From JBBCJM01 sp037190175 (lineage in GTDB: Bacteria; Pseudomonadota; Alphaproteobacteria; Rhodobacterales; Rhodobacteraceae), in NCBI GenBank assembly GCA_037190175.1, contig JBBCJM010000267.1, positions 1 through 29,066 of the forward strand: 29,066 bases of DNA, given 5' to 3'. The position numbers were made by a program, and so were the translations under genes. Below the pieces are notes generated by a model. The model was not told the DNA's origin and made no database searches. It worked only from the letters and a program-made list of their open reading frames with translations. Every line of letters starts with the position of its first letter. Positions within the stretch are counted from its first letter, which is position 1. This document shows, piece by piece, positions 24,601-29,066 of this stretch.

Positions 24601-25223
24601 TGGACCTCGCGCGGCTGGCCGCCGCCGCCCGCGCGCTGCTGCCCGGCGCCGGGGTGGGGGCGGCCGATCCGCGCACCCCGCATCCCGCATGGCCGGGCGA
24701 GGACATCGGCGCCGCCGTCCCTAGGCGGCTCAATGAGTTCCGCGCCGGCCGCGCCGCCGCCCGCGCCGCGCTGGCGGAGCTGAGCCTGCCGCCCGTCGCG
24801 ATCCTGGTGAACCCCGACCGCAGCCCGGCCTTCCCCCCCGGCCTCGCCGGCTCGATCACCCATACCGCCACCGCCGCCCTGGCCGCGGTGCTGCCCGGGG
24901 CCCGCGGCCTCGGGATCGACCTTGAGCCCGCCGAACCGCTGCCGCCGGAACTCTGGGACAGCATACTCTCCCCCACTGAGCGCGCCGCCTGCGACAGCCC
25001 GGTGAAGGCCCGGCTGGTCTTCGCCGCCAAGGAAGCGGCCTACAAGGCGCAATACCCGGCCACCCGGCGGCTTCTGGAATTCGACGCCCTCGCGATCACG
25101 CTGGACGCCACCACCGTCACCGCCACCTTCACTGCCCCCGCAGGCCCCTTTCCCGCCGGCCATGCCCTGACCGGCCGCCATGCCTGCGCCGAGGGCCACC
25201 TGCTGGCCGCCGTCACGCTCTAG
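24600..25223 (+). CDS. 4'-phosphopantetheinyl transferase, EntD/Sfp type
   Basis: A 207-residue enzyme that moves phosphopantetheine from CoA to the carrier-protein serine. It has the EntD-type start of the core, EFRAGRAAARAAL (46-58), then SITH (85-88), GIDLEP with the Mg-binding Asp107 and Glu109, and the FAAKEAAYKA signature (141-150, Lys144, Glu145). ATG at 24600 shares its first base with the NRPS stop (TGATG), so it is translationally coupled. It is the natural partner for Ser1779 of the PKS and Ser1439 of the NRPS. Its 3' end overlaps the converging GT30 gene by 11 bases. The larger open frame starting further left lies inside the NRPS and is not used. Confidence 0.93.
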   Translation: MDLARLAAAARALLPGAGVGAADPRTPHPAWPGEDIGAAVPRRLNEFRAGRAAARAALAELSLPPVAILVNPDRSPAFPPGLAGSITHTATAALAAVLPGARGLGIDLEPAEPLPPELWDSILSPTERAACDSPVKARLVFAAKEAAYKAQYPATRRLLEFDALAITLDATTVTATFTAPAGPFPAGHALTGRHACAEGHLLAAVTL

Positions 25224-26511
25224 GCCCGCCGATCACCGCGCGCACCGCCTTCAGCGTGCGGCGGCTGGCGCCGGCGTGATCGCGCAGGAAGCCGGCGATG
25301 GGGGCGGAGAGATCCGGCACCGGCTCGGCCAGCGCCGCCACCAGCGCCGCCTCGTCGGGCACACTGCGGGCGATGCCGGCGGCCTCGGCCTCGACGAAAG
25401 GGTATTCGATGGTCCAGACATGCGGGCCGGTCAGCACCGGCTTGCCCAGCGCCAGCGGCTCGATGATGTTGTGCGCCCCGCGCGGGGTGAAGCCGCCGCC
25501 CACCACCACCCGGTCGGCCAGCGCGAGGTAGAAGAACATCTCGCCCAGGCTGTCGCCCAGCAGCACCGCCGCCTGCGGGTCGGGCTCGGCCGCCAGCTCC
25601 AGCCCCGGCCCGAACAGCCGGCTGCGCCGCTCGACCGCCAGCCCCGCCGCGGCCAGCCCCTCGGCCACCGCATCGAACCGCTCCGGCGCGCGGGGGACAT
25701 AGACGAAGAGCGGCGGTTCGGCCCCCTCCCGCAGGGCGGCGATAACCCGCAGGTACAGCGCCTCCTCGCCCTCCACCCCGCTGGCGATGGCGATCACCTC
25801 GCGCCCCGGTGCCAGCAGCGGCCGCGCCCGCGCCGCGGCCTGCACCTGCGCCGCCGGGATCGGCTGGTCGAAGCGCAGCTCGCCGGTGGCCACGGCATTG
25901 CCCAGCCCGACCGAGGCGAAGCGGCGCACCTGAAGGTCGGACTTCACGAAGGCCCCCGCCAGCCGGCGGATCACCCGCTGGCGGATCCGCAGGCCCCGGC
26001 TGTCGCGCGCCAAAGGCCGCGAGCCGTATTGCCCGTTGCACATGAAAAGCGGGATGCCCGCGGCCCGCGCGGCCTCGATCATCGCCGGCCAGACCTCGAC
26101 CTCCAGCGTCAGGCCGATGCGGGGGCGGCAGGCGCGGAAGAAGCGCCGATGGCACCAGCCCATGTCGAAGGGCACCCAGACCACCGCCAGCCGGCCCGCC
26201 GCGATCTCGGCCGCGAACTGGCGTTCCGCCTCGCGCCGCCCGGCGGGGGTGAAGTTGGTGACCACCACCGGATAGCCCTCGGCCAGCGCCAGCCGGATCA
26301 GCGCCACGGCCGAGCGGGTCTCGCCCAGGCTGACGGCATGGACCCAGATCGGGCGCTGCGGCAGGGGCCGGGGGTAGACCCCGAACCGCTCGGCGATGTG
26401 GCGGGCGTAGAGCGGGTCGCGCCGCCCGCGCCAGCCCAGATAGGCCAGCACCACCGGCAGGAGCGCGAGCCAGGCCAGCCGGTAGAGGATCAGGAACCCG
26501 CGCAGGATCAT
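25213..26511 (-). CDS. GT30 (WaaA/KdtA) Kdo-transferase-like glycosyltransferase, copy 1
   Basis: A 432-residue protein with an N-terminal membrane helix (about 5-26) and then the cytosolic GT-B fold of Kdo transferases. WVHAVSLGE carries the catalytic Glu64. The stretch TLEVEVWPAMIEAARAAG and the IASGVEGEE loop replace the usual ASTHPGEE. Its C-terminal RGAHNIIEPLALGKPVLTGPH is the donor-side GGHNxxEP motif. True WaaA adds Kdo from CMP-Kdo to lipid A. Here no lipid A gene is near, and a second GT30 gene lies just upstream (ATGA overlap), so a specialised acceptor is likely. ATG at 26509-26511 is chosen because it overlaps the upstream stop and starts the helix. An open frame extending to 26754 is shadow. 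Confidence 0.87.
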   Translation of the reverse strand: MILRGFLILYRLAWLALLPVVLAYLGWRGRRDPLYARHIAERFGVYPRPLPQRPIWVHAVSLGETRSAVALIRLALAEGYPVVVTNFTPAGRREAERQFAAEIAAGRLAVVWVPFDMGWCHRRFFRACRPRIGLTLEVEVWPAMIEAARAAGIPLFMCNGQYGSRPLARDSRGLRIRQRVIRRLAGAFVKSDLQVRRFASVGLGNAVATGELRFDQPIPAAQVQAAARARPLLAPGREVIAIASGVEGEEALYLRVIAALREGAEPPLFVYVPRAPERFDAVAEGLAAAGLAVERRSRLFGPGLELAAEPDPQAAVLLGDSLGEMFFYLALADRVVVGGGFTPRGAHNIIEPLALGKPVLTGPHVWTIEYPFVEAEAAGIARSVPDEAALVAALAEPVPDLSAPIAGFLRDHAGASRRTLKAVRAVIGGPRA

Positions 26512-27764
26512 GCGCCCACCATCGCGACCAGCCGGCGGGCCAGCGGGACCAGCGCCTGCCGCGCCCCTTGCACCAGCGCCTGCGCCTGGGGCCCGATGTC
26601 GCGGGCTGCGGCCGCCTGCACCGCCCGGGCCAGATCCGGGGCGCCGGTCACCGGCACCGCCAGCCCCTCCGCATCCAGCCGGGCGTAGTCGGCGGCGAAG
26701 TTGGCGGTGTCTGGCCCATGCAGCACGGGAACCGAGAGACAGATCGCCTCCCACGGGTTATGCCCGCCCAGGCCGCCGAAGGAGGCGCCCACATAGCCCG
26801 CCCGCGCCAGCCGATACCACAGCCCCAGCTCGCCGAAACTGTCGGCCAGCCAGACCGCATCCTCCGCCCCCGGCACCCCGCCGGCGCTGCGCCGGGCATG
26901 GGGCAACCCCGCCGCCTGCAACGCCCCTGCCACCGCGTCCGCCCGAGCCGGCAACCGCGGGGCCAGGATCAGCAGCCAGGCGGGATCGGACGCCACCAGC
27001 GCCTGCTGCGCCGCGATCACCACCGCCTCGTCCGGGGGATGGGTAGAGGCCGCGACCCAGATCCGCCGCCCCGCCAGCCGTTCGCGCAGATCGGCCAGCG
27101 CGGCAGGGTCGGCCGCCAGCGGCTCGGCCGCGGGCTTCAGCGAGCCGGTGACCTCCACCTGCCCCGCGCCCAGGTCGCGCAGGTTGGCCGCCGTCGCCGG
27201 GTCCTGCGCCGCCACCAGCGCGAAGCGGGCCAGCGTGTCGCGGTAGAGCCCGCCCATCCGCGCCCGGCGGCGGCGGCTGGCGGCATCCATCCGCGCGTTC
27301 ACATAGGCCAGCGGAATGCCCCGCGCCGCGCAGTCGTGGATCGCCCCGGGCCAGAGATCCTGTTCCGACCAGACCGACAGGCCGGGCCGCCAATGGTCCA
27401 GGAACCGTGCTATGAAGCCCGATCCGTCCAGCGGCAGGAACTGGTGCAGGCAGCGCGGCGGCAGGTTCGCCCCGATCACCCGGGCCGAGGAGCGCGCGGT
27501 CGAGGTGATCAGGAAATGCAGCTCCGGCGCCAACGCCTGCATCTGCACGATCAACGGCCGCAGCGCCAGCACCTCGCCCAGCCCCACCGCGTGCAGCCAC
27601 ACGAGCCGCCCTTCCGGCCGCGGCAACCCCGGCTCGCCCAGCTTCTCCCCCACCCGCGCCGGGTTCTCGCGCCCCTGCCGCAGCCGCCGCTTCAGCACCA
27701 GCCGCATCAGCGGCTGCACCAGCGGCCGCAGCGCCAGATAGGCACGGGTCTGCCAGCCGGTCAT
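26508..27764 (-). CDS. GT30 (WaaA/KdtA) Kdo-transferase-like glycosyltransferase, copy 2
   Basis: A 418-residue GT30 family protein clearly different from its neighbour. It has an amphipathic, basic N-terminus (LMRLVLKRRLRQGRENPAR) rather than a clear helix. VWLHAVGLGE carries Glu64, then SVWSEQDLWPGAI and VAASTHPPDE (usual form STHPGEE) follow. The C-terminal GLGGHNPWEAICLSVPVLHGP is followed by ANF, as in family members. The motifs suggest an active, CMP-sugar-using transferase, but Kdo use is only inferred. Starts and stops overlap on both sides (ATGA at 27761-27764 and 26508-26511), so it is translated with the deacetylase and the other GT30. Two unlike GT30 genes in tandem within an exopolysaccharide locus are unusual. 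Confidence 0.87.
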   Translation of the reverse strand: MTGWQTRAYLALRPLVQPLMRLVLKRRLRQGRENPARVGEKLGEPGLPRPEGRLVWLHAVGLGEVLALRPLIVQMQALAPELHFLITSTARSSARVIGANLPPRCLHQFLPLDGSGFIARFLDHWRPGLSVWSEQDLWPGAIHDCAARGIPLAYVNARMDAASRRRRARMGGLYRDTLARFALVAAQDPATAANLRDLGAGQVEVTGSLKPAAEPLAADPAALADLRERLAGRRIWVAASTHPPDEAVVIAAQQALVASDPAWLLILAPRLPARADAVAGALQAAGLPHARRSAGGVPGAEDAVWLADSFGELGLWYRLARAGYVGASFGGLGGHNPWEAICLSVPVLHGPDTANFAADYARLDAEGLAVPVTGAPDLARAVQAAAARDIGPQAQALVQGARQALVPLARRLVAMVGA

Positions 27765-28675
27765 CCGCCGGCCCCGGGGTCGTGCGGCAGGTCGTTGGTG
27801 TCCAGCCGCGGGATACGCAGGGGGTCGACGGTGGCGGGGTTACAAACCGCAGGCTCGACGGTGAAGCCGATAGCGAACCCCGCCGCGCCGACCGCTGCGC
27901 GCACCGCCGGCCCCTCGCTGCCGAAGGGATAGGAATAGAACCGCGCCGGCGCGCCCACCGCCGCCAGCGCGGCCAGACTGCCCGCCACCTCGGCCGCCAG
28001 ATCCTCGGCCGAGCATTCCCCGTGCCACAGGTGCCGGTCGCCATGGCCGCCGAACTCCATCCCCCCCGCCCGCATCGCCCGGGCCTGCGCGGGCGAGAGG
28101 TACAGTTCCTCGGCGAACCCGGCCTCGTCGGCGGTCACATGGCGGCGGAACAGGGCGTCCACCACTCGGGTGCGCACCTCGGCCGGCAGCGCATGCTGCA
28201 ACAGCCGCTTGGCATAGGCCACCTCGGCATCGTCGAAGCGGTTGGGGTGCAGATGCGCGGCGCGCAGCGGGCCGGGGTCGGCCAGCCCTTCGGCCCGCAG
28301 GAGGCCGTCCAGTTCCCCCGCCAGCGCCTCGGGCCGTTCCAGGCTGGCCAGGGTGAACTGGATCTTGTTCACCTCCAGCACCTTGCGGTCCAGCAGCGAG
28401 GACCGCGGGGCGAAGAACAGCCCGCCCAGGCCCCGTTCCACCAGCAGCGGGAACACCCGGTCGTGATGGTCGCAGTATCCGTCATCGAAGGTCAGCAGGC
28501 AGGGCCGCGGCGGCAGCTCGGCCCCCTCCAGCAGCGCCGCAGGCGCGATCAGGTTGTAATGCCGCGCCAGCCAGTCCAGCTGCCCGCGGAACCGCTCCGG
28601 CTCCAGCGCCTTCAGCCGCGGCCAGGCACTGCCCGCCAGCGGGCGGACATAGTGGTACATCACCACCGTCAGCAC
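27761..28675 (-). CDS. Polysaccharide deacetylase (NodB-homology)
   Basis: A 304-residue carbohydrate esterase 4 type protein. It begins MLTVVMYHYVRPL, typical of the family. The first NodB motif TFDDG is at 62-66 (D64, D65), and GGHGDRHLWH near residue 205 supplies the metal-binding His pair. SYPFGSEG follows about 50 residues later. No signal peptide is seen, so it may act in the cytosol on a lipid-linked or nucleotide-linked sugar rather than on exported polymer. The start is GTG at 28673-28675, overlapping the stop of the upstream gene by seven bases; ATG at 28658-28660 is an alternative. It probably removes an N-acetyl group from an amino sugar. Confidence 0.87.
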   Translation of the reverse strand: MLTVVMYHYVRPLAGSAWPRLKALEPERFRGQLDWLARHYNLIAPAALLEGAELPPRPCLLTFDDGYCDHHDRVFPLLVERGLGGLFFAPRSSLLDRKVLEVNKIQFTLASLERPEALAGELDGLLRAEGLADPGPLRAAHLHPNRFDDAEVAYAKRLLQHALPAEVRTRVVDALFRRHVTADEAGFAEELYLSPAQARAMRAGGMEFGGHGDRHLWHGECSAEDLAAEVAGSLAALAAVGAPARFYSYPFGSEGPAVRAAVGAAGFAIGFTVEPAVCNPATVDPLRIPRLDTNDLPHDPGAGG

Positions 28676-29066
28676 GGCGCGGCCCCTTCCAGATAGGCCA
28701 GCGTCGGGCGGTCGAGGTCGAGGTCGCCCTTGGTCAGGTGCAGGCGGGCGAAGTCGTAAAGCCGCGCCCGGTGCTCGCGCCCCCAGATCACCACCGAGGT
28801 GGTGGGCGGCCGGCGCAGCTCGACCGGATGGAACAGTGAGGGCAGTTCGACCAGCGGGTCGTCCACCGCCGAACTCCACCCCCGCGCGCGCAGAAGGCCC
28901 CCCCAGACCCCTGCGGTGCCGGTGAAATCCACGAAGGCCGCGCCGCGGCCCCGCGCCGCGGCCTCGACGAAGGCGATGGCGGCCCCGGCATCGGCGGGGT
29001 CGCCGAACAGGTCGACCAGATGCAGGATCGGCGTGCCCGCGATGCGGTCCTCGCGCAGCACCACGC
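28669..29066 (-). CDS. GNAT-like / polysaccharide-linked protein, C-terminal part (runs off the window)
   Basis: This leftward frame is open at the right edge, so only the last 131 or so residues are seen. They include VDLFGDPADAGAAIAFVEAAARGRGAAFVDF, then RGWSSAVDD, SLFHPVELRRPPTT and RLHLTKGDLDLDRP. The layout (helix, strand, a GW step and a TKGDxDxDRP end) resembles the C-terminal part of GNAT-type proteins that accompany polysaccharide deacetylases, but I do not have a firm family. Its stop overlaps the deacetylase start, so the two are co-translated. The N-terminal substrate region is missing. Confidence 0.6.
   Translation of the reverse strand, partial: VVLREDRIAGTPILHLVDLFGDPADAGAAIAFVEAAARGRGAAFVDFTGTAGVWGGLLRARGWSSAVDDPLVELPSLFHPVELRRPPTTSVVIWGREHRARLYDFARLHLTKGDLDLDRPTLAYLEGAAPC

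Noticed and set aside
22006..24690. 894-codon open frame on the minus strand across the NRPS
   Set aside because: It is the antisense shadow of the A/monooxygenase region, low in complexity and without recognisable motifs.
26512..26754. N-terminal extension of GT30 copy 1
   Set aside because: It would run through the 3' end of the second GT30 gene. ATG at 26509-26511 overlaps the upstream stop in the usual coupled way and starts a membrane helix.
1..29066. CRISPR arrays, tRNA or rRNA genes, insertion sequences, attachment sites
   Set aside because: No regularly spaced repeats, cloverleaf-like sequence, transposase or integrase frame, or target-site duplications were seen.

Overview
The window is very GC-rich bacterial DNA with dense, often overlapping genes. 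The protein families, the intergenic hairpins and the EntD-type phosphopantetheinyl transferase suggest an alphaproteobacterium, most likely a Rhodobacteraceae-type organism (Rhodobacter, Paracoccus or a relative). This assignment is inference from style and memory, not from a marker gene. No tRNA, rRNA, CRISPR array, transposase or integrase was seen.

Left half (1-12480): a surface or exopolysaccharide locus of the Wzx/Wzy type. In order it holds the start of a GT4 glycosyltransferase (leftward, cut by the window edge) and a Wzx-like flippase. A dTDP-rhamnose block follows (rfbC, rfbB, a SAM methyltransferase, rfbD), then a 63-residue membrane protein with its own promoter-like sequence and a 442-base gap. 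Next are an ExoY/WcaJ-type priming sugar transferase and a leftward pair made of a chain-length protein and a separate BY-kinase-like ATPase. A GT2, a WecG/TagA-family transferase and a Wzy/ligase-like polytopic protein complete it. rfbA and an outer-membrane exporter (Wza) are not in the window.

Right half (12728-25223): a rightward four-gene operon embedded in the same locus. It has a one-module type I polyketide synthase (KS-AT-KR-DH-ACP-TE, with an unusual KR-before-DH order), a GT2, and an NRPS of unusual build. The NRPS runs formyltransferase, half of a condensation domain, and an adenylation domain split by a luciferase-like monooxygenase, then PCP. A phosphopantetheinyl transferase that would arm both carrier proteins comes last. 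The adenylation pocket reads close to the glycine code. The module resembles the glycine/monooxygenase modules of myxothiazol-type pathways, but has a formyltransferase where a condensation domain would be.

Far right (25213-29066): a leftward, translationally coupled set. A partial GNAT-like protein is followed by a polysaccharide deacetylase and two different GT30 (WaaA/KdtA, Kdo-transferase-like) glycosyltransferases. The last of these overlaps the 3' end of the PPTase gene by 11 bases.

Working model (inference): the locus builds a rhamnose-containing polysaccharide or glycolipid. The PKS/NRPS line makes a very small formyl-glycine- or oxidised-glycine-derived acyl unit, which the embedded glycosyltransferases and the GT30 pair may attach to, or build into, a glycan. 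The PKS/NRPS, GT2 and double-GT30 combination is the part most likely to be undescribed.
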